Positions 38,901 through 52,300 of a stretch of DNA of 64,000 nucleotides are shown here, one piece after another. The DNA lies in contig JAPYMA010003041.1 in the NCBI GenBank assembly GCA_035041965.1, positions 1-64,000 of the forward strand, given 5' to 3'. The translations under genes were made by a program, and so were the position numbers. Position 1 is the stretch's first letter. Each line of letters opens with the position of its first letter. The DNA comes from Anisakis pegreffii (lineage: Eukaryota; Nematoda; Chromadorea; Rhabditida; Anisakidae). The notes under the pieces were generated by a model. It worked only from the letters and a program-made list of their open reading frames with translations. It searched no databases and had not been told where the DNA came from.

Positions 38901-39315
38901 TTGCCGTTACATACGTCTTAATTCGGCTGATAAAAAGAACCAAAGGGATTATTTCGGTAAAAAACCACATCTGTATGCATATTTGCGGTCAGCCATGGAA
39001 TCTATCAATACCAAATCCAGAAATCCAATGAAATCACTCATTTTGTATGAAATTTCAAGCAGTCTGATGACTTCTGCCGCTAATGATTGTTCAGCTAGAA
39101 ATTTTCGTTTTTCAGAGGGAGAGACGAAATTTGTGAATGCGAAGAGTGAGTAATAAGTGATTTTTCTAATCAAATTTCCTCTGTCAATCATTCAATCGAT
39201 ATTGCCCGACTGGTTCTGTGTCATTTTCGATTATATATATATGCGCTATGAAATTTTTGTGATAAGCATCAGTTGGCTATGATAAGACGTTAATAACAGC
39301 AGCTGTGTGCGGAAA
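35950..39315. other. intergenic region between copy D and the lipase gene
   Basis: The first 200 bases are the duplicated 3' flank of the F-box unit, with AATAAA near 36145. A relative of the dispersed repeat lies at about 37900-38070. Open frames at 37.5-37.8 kb on both strands have no splice context. No gene was recognised. Confidence 0.45.
37900..38070. repeat. dispersed copy of the 20.3-kb tandem repeat
   Basis: It shares the ordered phrases GAATCT...GATGGTGTGAA and TTACTGGGCAAACCTG with the repeat at 20280-20775. It is a single degenerate copy, and its boundaries are approximate. Confidence 0.4.
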
Positions 39316-42300
39316 ATGAATCTCAGTCATATTGCTTTCATGCAGTTTTATTTAGCTACTTGTACTGCATTATTAGTATTGTTTACACAGCACACTGTGA
39401 GTTTTGCCTTTTATTTTCAATTTCTGCAAATTCGTCGCTCCGCAGTTGATATTTTCATTTGAGAATATAGAATTTGCAAACTTGGGTCTCAGAAGAAGAC
39501 TGCTAAGTTTCGGAGACAATTGAAGAATTCGGTGACTCATGCATTGATAATAAGTTTCCGAAGGATTCAGATTGCACAACTTTCTGCACATTTATGAATT
39601 TAGTGAAGTCTCAGCAGTTGAATAGTTAGAGGTCAGTCGATGTGGCCGTCTGCTGGAAAATAACCATCCAAATTGAGGTGTGCTCGATGAGGATCAGTGA
39701 ATGGATACAAGATGGTTTTCAACGCTGAATTATGAATATTTTAACATAAATTAAGTCAGTCAAATTTCAGGAATCGACCACTCATCTATCGAGCATCTCC
39801 AAGCGTTTCATACCATTTTTTTGCCAATCACAAGACATATGCTACACAGAGCCGGTTGACGTTGGGTGTTTTTCGATTAAATTCCTCGGTGAATTCTGTC
39901 GCCACGGCGTTCTGCCACAGAGTCCAGCGGAGTTGGATCCTGTTTTCCATGTTTACTCAACGTGATTTTTCAATAGGAATTTCTTGAGTATATCATCAGC
40001 ATTGACTTTTCATACAGCATTTTGTCTGTATTTTCATCTCATCACATCATTTGCTGCGTTCGAGAGGTGATTCCTTTGCACTGTGAGTAACCTGTATCAT
40101 ATCATTTCAGGAATGATACCCATTCGGTGATACATCTGGATTCAATCGTGAACGATACGAAATCAGCTGTTTTCTCAACCGAACATGATGTAGTACTTAT
40201 CATTCATGGATGGGGTAGTAATAACAAAACGTGGATGATGGATATGATGAATGCTTTTCAACAGCACAAGGTGATCAAAACTTCATTAATTTCTCGTGAT
40301 TGAATTCTATCCCATATTATCATTTTGGAGCATTACTTCAACATTTACTATGACATATTATCTTAACAACAGAGTTGAATCGGTGGCCATCGAAACCTGG
40401 TGGTTCTCGAAAATCGATTTCTATGTCCACCGAGATCAACAACGGCTGATCGGTCGGTGGGTATGGAAAACCGAATTTCGACGGCTTCTGTCGGATTCTA
40501 TGTTCAATTGCCAAGGAACGCAATATGCTACATGCATGCAGCAAATCACAATAATGTTTCATTGTTGAATATCCACAATATTTAGAATGTAAACAGTCAG
40601 GAAATCTTGCCTGATTATTATATGATGAGAAAAATTTTTGGTTTGTCTTTGATAACTGGTAGTAGTGCTTTAATATTATGCAGTGATTCATTCAGACGGA
40701 GTGGATGAATCATTCTGTACTCACGACAGCCCTCAGAATAACAAGTGTTATGATTAACACTTTGATAGCAAGTAAAAACGCTGTATCTCATAGAGAACAG
40801 TTCCATACGCTATGATTAGACAACGCTTTGACTACAAGAGTTTAACGCTACTTCCACCAAGCACTTTCAGCAATAGCTAGTTTCTGGATCTTCAAAATGA
40901 ACTGATCAATGAAGTATTGCCGGGTCGCACTCAGCACCCGATGATAATCCATAGTAATTAGAAAACACTACATCAAATTCTAGAGGAATTATAGAAACAG
41001 TTTCAATCCAGTAAAACATCCACGTTATCTGGTCATAGAATATTTACAGTAGATACTCCGATCGCTCTGTAGAACGCATAGATCTATATTTTTTGTGATG
41101 CAAGTAACCAATGCATCTGAAGACTGATCTATATTTGTGCTTCTCTTCCGACTGCTTGTTGCGCATATTATATCCCGACATCACGTCAAGCTTTTGTAGA
41201 AACAGTTGGGGGAGTATATTTGAGAAATGTGACGTTTGCAGTCAGTCAACATTATATTATGCTATTGGCTTCTGGGCGCAGCGTCACCGAATTATATGCA
41301 AGCTGCTGCCAATACACGTGTAATGGGTGCGCTGATGGCGCACTTGATTAAACTTATCAATCGGTATCACAAAATCAGTTATGATCAAATATCGATCGTT
41401 GGCTTCAGTCTCGGTGCACACGCGGCCGGTTTTGCTGGGAAGCGTTTCAGTGGCACAAAGCTGAAAGCTATTTACGGTGGTGTTTTTGCACTTGCTTTTT
41501 ATTTCGTCATTTTCAGCAACATATGGATGTGTATGTTTTCTTAAATGCGAAATTTTTGAGCGTTTTGATGCGATTATATGCGGTGTTCTGATTACAGTTC
41601 ATACTTCTCACAGCAGATTGCAAAATGACAGTTTTATTTGGGGGCTAAAACGCACGTTGTCTGACTTTCAGAATGACTAATTTGAACCAAAATCTGACAT
41701 TCGATTAGCTGCAGAAATCAAGATCTCTATACTGCGATGAAAAGGATGTTCTTATTCTTATTCGTTTCAGGTCTTGATCCAGCAGGTCCATTATTTTCAA
41801 AAGCCAACCCAAATCGTTTATATGGGACAGTGTAAGATGTTCTATCTTCCCTTCATAACTGTTGACATTGTCAGATATCAAAATGTCTTCGTCGAGTTGA
41901 AATTATTAGAAAATGCCGAATGGAAAAGAGGAAAATATTATTAAGAAGTATCTGCGAGACGAAATCCATTATCAATTCATGAGAATGTACTTTATCATAT
42001 AAATGCAGATATTTATCAGTGGTTCATGTTGAATTTCGGATGTCTCCAAAATGTTTCTCAGGGTTGAATATCGGAAGATGTTCACTATAAATTGATCTCA
42101 GTTGTAACTGCGAGAATTTGAGGATGAACACAAACGAAAATAGGGAATCACTCATCTCGAAGTCTCTTTCCAATTGCTGACGAAAAACAATTTCAGTCCA
42201 CCCGGTGAGCGCTTAAGCCGAACTGACGCACAATATGTGCAAGTTTTTCATACAAGTGGTGATGTGATGTGGAGGTTCGTTAATGAAGAAAACGTCGATA

Positions 42301-44936
42301 ACTTACGTTAAATCACTTTTCAGAGGAGTCGTTCCCTGATACTACTAACAATAAGAGAGATAATGAAATGAATATGGCGTGTGCAGCTGGAAATCTGTAC
42401 TAATTTGAACTAATGATTGAACTCTAATTTGACACACTTTCTTGTAGTAACTTGCGAATGTTATAACGACATCCTCGATTCAACCGATAGTTATTGATAT
42501 TGAACGGAGTCCGATTTTCACGCAAACGTTCCCATAGGTTGATTTTTGCTAGTTGAAATTTAAGAAAATTTTGAGCCGTAGGAAATTTAAGAGGTGGCGC
42601 CGGAACGTTGGAAAGGCTTGGTGATGAGGATTACTACGTGAATGGAGGTCGACTTCAATTGGGTTGTTCAGAAGCTATTGGAGCGACTGCATTCGCCCTT
42701 CGAGCGTTGCTATCAACTGATCTTAGCAATGATTGTTAGTGCCCATGAATTGACGAAGTGATACGGAGTATACATTCAAGCTTTCATCTTTCATCAGTGT
42801 GGAATCACTTGAACTTCAGTTCAATTTTCGGTTTCCATCGTGAACAAACCTAAGTTTCAATGTACGCTTTCGGACCAACACATCACTTATTGTATTCTCA
42901 GTTGTGTTGATGCAAGACGATCTTTCGTGCAATCACAAACGTGCAATTTACGTGTTCATCGATACCATCAAATCGCCATGTCACATCGCGTTTCAGTGTG
43001 GTAATGAGGAAGAATGGAATAACGGCGAATGTTTCGGTGAAGCTTTTAAGCATTCTTTATTTCGTCATTCATTTGCATCCTATCTTTAAGATCATAAAGC
43101 TATCTACGAAAAGCATTCATTCAAATCTCATGAAAATATCGTGTATGAGACGCAGACTATTTGCTCTATCTGAAATCATTTCAATGTTGTCGTATGATCC
43201 ATCACAGAGCAAATATATGATAGCGAAATTGTTCTCCCAAAAGAATTTGCTAAGAGGTGAAGGAGTGATTTTAAAGAATTTTCAATGATGTGTGCACTAT
43301 GATATAGGTTGAAATTTGCGACTTCTTTGCCAATTCAAATTTATGTTATGTATTGAGTTTTGTGTTCGGTTGATAGTCTATCACATTACTTCGTCGCACA
43401 ACACTACTGATAAGATCCAGTTCGCAGGTAACACGAAGGTTATTGCTGGCTACACTGAAGACCCGCCGTCCATCAATAAAACATCTGAATCGTCCACGTT
43501 CTATTTCGATACGCTTGCGGAAAGGTTTGATGAGAATGGATTTTGCGGTTTGTGTCTCACTCCTTAAATCGACACTTTTAAAGTTTGAGATTCTATGGTT
43601 CAATTTGATTTTGCCTAGTAGAAATCTGTAATATATAAGCGAGTGAATGAGGCGGGATGATGTAGGAGAATTTCTCTTCGTCCGCGTTGTTTCAAATAAT
43701 TGCTGAATTTCAAAATGTAAAAATGCTCAGAAATGCACTTGAACTAAATTTTCGTCCTCACAGTTAGTACAATTTTCGAAAAATTTGGTGAAATAACAAT
43801 TTGTGAAGTGAAGATAAGTTTAACAATAGAAGATTTTTAAGGTATTATTTTGCTGATGACATGAATAAATTTAGAGAAGTTTTCGTTTCATGCAAATCTA
43901 AGTTTATTGCTTAATAACGATTGCATGGTACAATTGATAAAATGGTTGTTTCCATAATGATTATGAGCAGTTCTCGGGAAGGTTTGGGACAATCTGATTC
44001 TAGCACAAAGTCTCGCTCATGTCTTTTCTCTGTAGCTTACTCAGAAGCTTATGGTTCTACTGGCTTGAAAATTACTTTGATAAAACAATACGGATGCTGA
44101 ATAGCGAAAATGATGAAAATTCAGCTGAGCTGTTCTGTCTTCAAGTGACAACGAACGTGACATCAGAGGCATCAGTTGATATAACAATACGAAACAATCA
44201 AGGACAATCGCTGTATTCAACTCAAGTCAGAAAGGGCAGGTTACGACATTATTGCCCGTATTGTGAAGTTTTTTGAAATACCCAACCGAATCTTGATGAG
44301 GCACTCATGCTTCGCAATCACACATTTTAGAATCAATGGGCAGATGAACTCAATCAGGGTTTATCAATCGGGGGTGTGTGCACCCCCCACGATTATGAGA
44401 CAGTATTCCAGAGTGTGCCAGATAAAGTTTTATTTTTTGTACATTAGAGGCGATGATCGAGTTCACCGCATACATGTGTGTAAAGTAGATGAGGTAGACT
44501 TCCACATATATTTTTGAAAAGGCCAGAACGCACTGTAATGGTATTCACTTATCTGCACTATAGACACTGTTAATGAACAGATGTTGTGAAGGGTACCAGG
44601 ACATTTTATCTATTGTTGTACGGGGTGCATGGGGAAAACGGTTGAGAACTACCACCGAACTTGATGAATGCATTGAATGTTACGTTTCGTTTCAGTGCAC
44701 GATACATGAATTTCACGGCCAACGAGACACAATCCATAATCGTTGCGCTGCCTCGTGGATTCGTTACAGTTGAAAACTATACGGTTACGGTCTTCGCAAA
44801 ATATTCGCACAAAAGTGTAATTGCTCGCAATGAAACGCTTGAAATACCCGCTCAAACAACACTTGTGGACGGGGATGGCATTGCGTCAGTAATTTTCCTT
44901 TTGTTAAGTCAGACGTTATTTTACGCATTCTGTTGA
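39316..44936 (+). CDS. secreted/anchored lipase, pancreatic-lipase family
   Basis: Eleven exons: 39316-39396, 39771-39961, 40111-40270, 41242-41476, 41771-41831, 42197-42274, 42592-42734, 42902-43036, 43428-43547, 44125-44239, 44696-44936. They total 1560 nt in phase, 519 residues. Residues 1-27 look like a signal peptide. The enzyme core shows ICYTEPVDVGCF, LIIHGWGSN (oxyanion region), GAASPNYMQAAANTR, the nucleophile elbow GFSLGAH (Ser200), LDPAGP (Asp225) and CNHKRA (His328). A lid-like loop lies between LQLGC and CNH. Later cysteines and a PLAT-like C-terminal part follow. The protein ends in a hydrophobic tail of about 18 residues, suggesting a GPI anchor. It should hydrolyse ester bonds of glycerolipids outside the cell. 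The usual VDW motif reads CYW. The exon 7 acceptor is TTTAAG. Intron 3 is about 970 bp and holds no exon. Confidence 0.88.
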
Positions 44937-46174
44937 CTCGTTTCTATCGTCAATTGTTTGGTTACCTTTCTTTGTCGAAAAACAGCAGCAGCAACTGAAA
45001 ATTCCCGACTACTGCTCCTTCCTGAGATCGGCTTTTGGTTGAATTGAACTCATCAATGTGGAAGATCCATTAGAAAATTTGATTTTTAGAGTATTTCGAT
45101 TGAACAGTCTCTTAATTCCATGGAATTTTGAATCGATTTCGGCAAAATTGTAAAACTTTTAGTCAGAACTCTCATAACGAATGAAATAAAACTCCTGAAG
45201 CATTTTTTTAAAACTTTAATTTTGATCAAGTTATGAAGTTGTCTGGTGATCTCGTGAACGTCTTGGGCTTCTATAGTAAAGGCACGAGCCAATAGGCCAT
45301 GAATTTGGTAAATGAACAAAAGTAGTCCATCTTATTATAAAATATGATAGATTTTTTCCACCACAGTGATTTCATATCTAGTATATTTCGTAACAAAATT
45401 CTGATCAGAATGACTTAATAGATTCACTCGTTTGAGAAGCTTGTCAAATGATTGATTGATAATGTTATAAAGTAACAGACTGGTATCTAGAAACTTTTTT
45501 AGAAATCTAGAAACTGGTATCTAGAGAATCTAGAAAGCTCATAACTAGAAACGTAAACTTTTTTCATCATGACGCAGTTTGAACCATAATGATTTAGTCT
45601 CATCGTCCGTAGTTCTTGCACCACAAGTTCACATTCAGCAATCGCACGATTTATCTGTGATATATCTCCTGGAATAGCTAACGATGAATGCGCTAAGAAT
45701 TAGTTCATCACGTCTGAATGTTTAAAGACTTCTCTGTTACTCGCCACGTCACTCGTAATGCAATATTGAGGGAACTTGCGAAACGATAATTTCCCGTAAA
45801 AATTCATGCCTATAGATAAGAATATTTGTTATTGAGGGCTGATTCGAACAGAAAATGACTGTCTTATGTTAGCTAGAAGTGAAAATTTCATAATCTGTTT
45901 CGTTTCTCAATATCTTCAAAACCGCTTATTGATCTCATTTAGAAATGAAATGCTCAGTCTTTCATTTCAGTTACATTAAACGACGTTGTTTCCAAATTCA
46001 TTTCGGAATTCCAGAAGCAATATCTCATATGCGCATCAGCCGCATTTGCGTTTTGATATCGGTGAATAGCGAATGAGCTCTACAGGGAGCATGCTTAGGG
46101 TACGATCAAGGCGTGATCAGTTCTGGGCATGTTACTTCAGCCACTATCATTTCAGGCATCCCGAGGTTGATCTT
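44937..46174. other. intergenic region after the lipase gene
   Basis: It holds clustered TCTAGAAA words around 45480-45555 and the first copy of a 37-bp direct repeat at 45741-45777. An exon-like open stretch follows a TTTCAG at 45970 and runs to a GTGAAT near 46063, but no partner is clear. Confidence 0.4.
45741..45777 (+). repeat. 37-bp direct repeat, first copy
   Basis: Identical to 46842-46878 over 37 bases and not continued beyond that. The pair brackets the small membrane-protein frame at 46175-46336. Confidence 0.75.
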
Positions 46175-46336
46175 ATGGATGACGATTCAGAAGGAGATGA
46201 CGGTAACAACACAACGGATTCATGGAGTCGATGGATGATTGCTCTCTTTTTCACGGCATGCTGTTTTGTTGTGGTTGTAATTGTTGCACTTTGTATCTTT
46301 ACATTGTACCTTTTGATTTTGTATGCCTGCTCATGA
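46175..46336 (+). CDS. possible 53-residue membrane protein
   Basis: The ATG lies 19 bases after a perfect ATTTCAG acceptor ending at 46155, as expected for a trans-spliced message or a last exon. The frame encodes an acidic, asparagine-containing N-terminal part (MDDDSEGDDGNNTTDSWSRW), then about 28 strongly hydrophobic residues forming one membrane span, and ends in TGA. An NTT sequon precedes the span. No family is recognised. The frame is also open upstream through the acceptor to 46073, so it could instead be the final exon of a longer membrane protein. Confidence 0.4.
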   Translation: MDDDSEGDDGNNTTDSWSRWMIALFFTACCFVVVVIVALCIFTLYLLILYACS

Positions 46337-48755
46337 TCAATTGTTCCCTGCCTTTGAATTTTGTTTCGCCGCACGTGAATTATATGGTTATCGAGTACAG
46401 GTATATCAGGTATAAAAGGTATGCTCATCATAAAGTTTGAGTGTTCAACCGGTACGTAAATGAAATTATTTTGCGAGCATGTTTGGTACCGACATTATAC
46501 AAGCAGAACGACGTTCTCTATTCAGATTTTTTGTTCATACGTTGCTGATAACGAATAAACGTGTATATTTGACTTAGTGATGAGAAAGATAAATCGACTG
46601 CTCAAAACTGATATGCGTGATGAGGCATATGATAACAATTGATAATGACGGCAATGAGGCGTCTGTGTTGAATTTTTATCAAAGAGATAAGACTGCAACG
46701 GGTCAATTGTAAACCACCTCTCTACCCACTCAGATTTTGTGTATAATCAGTCTTAGTCAAATTCGAAAAAAAACTTCGATCGATTGTTTGAGAAGGGCAT
46801 CATGTTGATTTATCAAACAACTTTTTAAATCATTTGTGTTATCGCCACGTCACTCGTAATGCAATATTGAGGGAACTTTTTTATTTTTCTGCTCAGTCAA
46901 ATGAATGTTTCAGATGATGCGATTGATTAATTATCGACGACCATGATGATAGCTGCAGTGATAGTGAAACTGTTCATGGTAGTGGTTTGTGGACGATGAT
47001 GCGATTTGATGCAGTTGATCATCGTTTTTTTTCAATGAATTGATCACTTTTGAAAAGATTTCACTCCTGCCGAATTTGAAAAATTCACCAACCAACATCA
47101 TTTTTTCGTTCATGAAAGAACACACTGATGCCAAGTTGCACTACATTATCATTATGACAAAAAATATCAGTCTAACTGAAAAACAAAATCCTTTTCGGAG
47201 GAGTTCAGCTGCTCAGGATCTTTGAACAGGAAGTAGAGGCTGAGATATCAGTCGTCGATCGTTGGTGCTGGAGAAACGTACCGAAGTCCACTGACTGGTG
47301 GAAATATTCAGTCTTATAGAATCAAATCTGCTGATTGCTTACCACTTTTTTTCAGCTTTAACTTGTGGCTTAAAATCATTGCTTTCACTGTAAGTGTAAG
47401 GATACTCACACTGATGGAGAAAAAAGTCAGCAGAGGTTCATCTCTTCGACTTGAGTTTTGAAGCGATGAAGTCTTGCTGAGTCATTTGGCATGCTTTTCT
47501 GCACATGTTGACTAATTCATAAGTTGACTTTTGTTCATATGTTTACTGAGTCAGCTGAACCACTATTGACAGTCGTCAACTGCACGGTCTGATAATTTTG
47601 AAAATAAAAATTTCTCGTAAAAACATATAAGTTTGACCATTTAGGCGACGTTCGACACGTGTTTACTTGTTTAGTGTAAGAACTTATGTTTCCGGTTGAA
47701 GTGCTAATTTTCAAAAATAGAGAAAACTAGAGGCATTCTTCAGAGTAGAGAAGACGTTATTTATTAAGATTGACCTTGGGACTCATCCGAATACAACTTT
47801 TCAACACCACTGTGTTAATCTCGATGATGCACAGGTGCGAAACGTGTGCACTGACGAAGACGGAGGAACAGAAGTTAGTACAAGCTGGAACGATGAAACG
47901 ACAAACGGTTGGGGTCACACGCCTGGATCGTGTCATGTGTTGGCAATGAGAACGAGATTCGTCGTAAAGGTCAAGTGAAAAAGTATAAGAAAGGCGAAAT
48001 GAAATGGGCAATACATTTGGTCATGATATGAGATGATCGATGGACAACACTGATATCAGAATGGTGTCCAATCGAATTGGGAAAATCGGTCGGACGGTAT
48101 CGCAGAAAATGATAAGACGACATGATCAAATGGGAGAGTTGAAAAGGAAAACAGGGGATGGAGAAATTCGGAGAGCACTTTGTGGTCAATGCTACAATAG
48201 CTGAAGATTACCATCAAGGTTACCAAGGCTAATAGGATGAAGTTTTTGGACGACTCATCTGATTTGCAAAATTCTTTCAGGTTGAAACGTAGTTGAACTT
48301 GAAGGAACACTTGACTGCTTCTCTGGAAATGAAAGTCTGCTTAAATATTCTGAAAAGTGAATTGATGATGGAGTAATCACAAATATAATCAAGCAGACTG
48401 TAATTACTGTAAAGTAGAACGATTAATTTAAATTTTGAGCGATTCCATAAGAGAGTTCATAGGATTTTATTAGTAATCATTTTATATCCTAACTGAGTGA
48501 GATCTTTCGCAGACTCTTCCATCAATTATGTTCCGGGTGATATCACAAATCCAGCAATCGATCATTCAATCCACGGTACGGAACTGGACAAGCAATGAAA
48601 ATGATATGCGATTCGTAAGAGAATCGCAAGGAGCAATGATATGAAAGTAACGTTGAACTACGTTTGAACATTTAATTTTATAGAGAATGTTGAAGCGGGT
48701 AAAATTTCAGCAATATCAACGGTTTTCTGAATCTACAATCGCGAATAATCAGGAC
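46337..48755. other. stretch without a firm gene
   Basis: It contains the second copy of the 37-bp repeat. A histidine-rich minus-strand frame (46931-47134) has protein-like parts but no clear acceptor. GA-rich sequence at 47.7-48.3 kb gives long minus-strand frames of biased composition that I do not trust. Confidence 0.4.
46842..46878 (+). repeat. 37-bp direct repeat, second copy
   Basis: Exact copy of 45741-45777, 1101 bp downstream. Confidence 0.75.
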
Positions 48756-49331
48756 TTATGGGCAGCCGATACATTTCACAACCTCATACAATGTGTAGGT
48801 TTCTCCTATCGTTGTGATGCAGTGAATGAAAATGGAGTGATAAATCCGAAGAAAATTTGGTTCTCTGTATGCATATTCTCGATGAACCTCAAGCAGATGA
48901 TCAGCTACGAATGAGTTCCAATGCAATGTTTGCAGAAAGTAGCGACTGCGAGACATTCCCATAAAATGTACGTGAGGTATTTGAGGTAAAGATGATGCCC
49001 ACTTGTAAGCGGTCATATCGAGCAAAGTTCTCTCATATTCCTGTTTGTCCATCTTCGTTGATGCGATAAATAATAGCTCGTCACCCTCCGTTGACGCCTG
49101 CCTCAAGTGAAATAAAAGTTCTCAACAAAAAATTCGGCGTCAAGATCAGTAGTGAACGTACGTCTTGAAAATGCAGAAAATCCTATCAAAACATCACAAC
49201 AGATTCGTCATCTACTTTGGAGAGCTTCGTTTGCCCGATACAACTTTTGCCACTGTTTTAATCAAGTCAGAATTTCATGCCCCGTGCTCACGATCCGAAG
49301 ACTTCATTTCGTGTCCATATCGCAGTATTCC
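48756..49331 (-). CDS. unrecognised minus-strand gene, 3' part
   Basis: The terminal exon, 49097-48756, opens after a GGCAG acceptor and encodes 113 residues with balanced, protein-like composition, including KMDKQEYERTLLDMTAYKWA and HREYAYREPNFLRIYH, ending in TAA. A 37-nt exon at 49252-49216 (acceptor AAAACAG, donor GTAGAT) joins it in phase 0, and a further exon of about 40 nt (around 49331-49292, donor GTGAGC) joins that in phase 2. No family is recognised and no signal or membrane span is seen. The 5' end was not found. The last exon is the best supported part. Confidence 0.4.
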
Positions 49332-52300
49332 TCAAAAGGAGTAGGATGATGAATTGAAATGAACTTAAGAGTTTTGCGGTTTTTTGTCGTCTTCGATTCC
49401 TTTGCAGAGCACTTTAATCGTTTACAATTGTTGAGAACTGTACTATAAACATTTTTGCAGAAAGCCGTGATAATGGTCACAGCTTTGTGCTAATAAACTA
49501 TTTGTGATCATTAAACTGTGATCAATATCACATGCACATGAATACGTTACAAATATGAGTATGTTCAATTAATGTCTGGACATGCTTGCTTTCTTCTGCA
49601 AAGCTGTTCGACTTCATACGTGTAAAAATAGTCGACTATAAGGCGTCGCAAGTGAACATGCAGATGTCTGATTTATAAACGATGGTGCGATTGCAGTTTG
49701 ATATTGTGAAGTGATGAAATCGAACGATTCAACCGAGTGGAAAAAGGGGAAGAAACGAATGAACGAACACGAATGAGACGAGAATGAGAGCGGAAAGGCT
49801 GGATAGATGTTCGGCAATTAATGGGATTGGTAGGATTTACGATGATTGAGCAGGTGGAAAAACTACTGATCGATCATAGATCATCACTCATCATCAACAG
49901 GATCATCTCCGATGTTGTCAGTAGTATCGCTGTGCCCAATCGAAAGAAATATCATTAGTCAAGTGTTCGAGCAGTGCTACTAAAAACAACACAAATCACT
50001 TATAATCAGTCAAAGCAGTGTTGTGATCATTTGGTCGTTTAGTCATTTTATTGCAGTGCCGTTTTTATCACATCATCACCAGATCAGTATCAGATCGCAT
50101 CGTGCCACATCATACCACTCCATATTTTATTACGTCATATCATATATCCTCCTCCATAGTGATCATTTTCAACAACTCAAAAGTATCCAGATGAATAAAC
50201 TAGCAAACGGGAAAGTAAATCTTATCAGCAGTAAGCAGCAGCCACTACTGATCAAACTATAGTTTGGAACTGTTTTCGACGTTAAATGCAAATATCACTT
50301 CAGTTTTCAAAATTCCGCCGCTTAGACGATGTTAGCTTTGCATTGCTACTTGAATTTTGTGTTCTGGTTCGGGAGGGGGAGGTGGTCGTATCTGTAAAAC
50401 TTGCTGTTTGGTTGCATGTTTCGTTTGAGTGTGTGTGAAATGTGTCTGAGGAACAGATTTTTGAATTTAATTCATCCAAAAGAATTTGTGCTTCAGCGCC
50501 ACTACCAATGACAACACTGTCTTACGAGCATGGGTTTTGCTTATTCAGTGAAAATTTCGTCACGAATCTCCACTGAAACGATGCAATTTGATATGTTGTG
50601 GTTGACTGCACTTTTGCATCAACTTTTTTAACTAACGACAGGTATGTCTTTCATAATTTATTCTGAATGAAATTCGAATATGTTTGTTTTTGCATCGATA
50701 TGAATAGCTGAGTTGATTGCGGAGCCATTTAAATGTCCTGAGAGTGAACTTCATTGTTGATCTTATCATATGACACGAAATCAATCGTTCAGATGTCGCG
50801 CGAGCACAAAATCCAACCAGAAATCCAAGTGTGTTCAGTTTTCGAAGAAATTTGAAGAATTGAACAGTTTGAATGGCCGAAACAATTACATTGAAGCATT
50901 CTGAATGATCAATGCGAACGTGACTCATCCTAATACTTCATTTTACTGTACTGCACCTAATGGAGTGATCATTTTCTGTGCATAAATCTCAGCATTACTG
51001 GGTGCTATTCATCACCTACAGACTATTGGTAGCAACAAAAAAAAACGAAATTGCATTTCAGCTTGAATCAGAACGAAACTTTGTTTCGGTCGAAATCCAA
51101 CTAGATTCACTTTTCAAGTATCCAAATTTAGTCTCTCAACTGAATTTCAAGCTTTTCTGCCAGGATGTAACCGAATCCATTGTTTAAGATTCCGAAATTC
51201 GTCGTATTGATTGTTCGGTTACCATCAATACTACAGGCTCTCCACTGTTGTTCAGTTATTCTCTGTTTTCCTATCACTCATTGGGTGTGTTGTGTTTTCG
51301 TTTTAATTTGAGTACAAAGGTCTTCTCTTTTTCTAGTGATAGGATGGGTGGTTTTTTTTGTGGCAGAGATGTCATTTCATTAAGTAAGGAAATTAGGTTA
51401 GCTGAAAAGACAATGCTGAAGTGATGATGATGGATAGGACTGAAATTGCCTCCTAATTTGGATTCTTTTAGAAATGTCAGCCAAAAACGATTACGCATGT
51501 CCATCCATCATTTCATTGTGAAATTTTCTCTCTTTGCTGACTTGAGTCGATGTGCTGCTGCTGTCCGACTGAACATCGATTTGCGTGACTGCAAGAAGAC
51601 AGCAGCTTCTCGAGTCAGTCAGTCAGTCAGCTTGTAGCGCTAGCAAAGTGATGATGATGATCAAACACCAAACAAACAATCTGCTTTTGTTCTTTAATCG
51701 TTAGTAAATGGATTGAGAAACAAGTGACATCTTTCTTATACAATCAATAGCTCATCGACTCACTAGTATTTTGTGTTTTTGTGAGCACTGCTACTACTAC
51801 TAGCTTAGTGGTTCAATTCGGCTAGCCTGATGCGGTTTGCTTACTTGATAGCTTAGTCCACAAGTGATCATCCGTCTTCTAAAAATTGAATGTCATCTGT
51901 TCAGCATCAAACAAAATAGCATTCATATTGTTTTTCCACCATTTCTATGCGTTGACTTTTTGGAGACTTCTCCATCTTGAAAGAGCAATCGGAAATGAGA
52001 AGCTGTCAAGTAAAGTGCAAATCTCTGTCTATACGATTCGGGTGTACTAATATAAATATTTTGTATCGTCATTGGCTTTGTATTCAAAGATATGAGTTTA
52101 ACTTGTTAAGAGCTAATGCTTTTTTAAAATTGTTACAGCTGTGTGTGCGTGTGTGAATTCCGATTGCATTACTAATACTTCTTGTTTTGCTTGCACACAA
52201 CACTCTTCATCATTACAAAAATATTCCACTGCATTTTTTTTTTGCGATCACACTCGCCGCATTTGCGTAGTTTTCAAGTGCGGTTTTGATCGTAAATTGA

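Noticed and set aside
40296..40691. Frames on both strands of about 90-117 codons
   Set aside because: They lie inside intron 3 of the lipase gene, and the lipase exons on either side join in phase without them.
46931..47134. Minus-strand frame with a histidine-rich end
   Set aside because: Parts look protein-like, but I found no good acceptor or partner exon, so it was not called.
47757..48310. Overlapping minus-strand frames of 72-84 codons
   Set aside because: Composition is biased by GA-rich sequence and three frames are open at once; no motif or splice signal.
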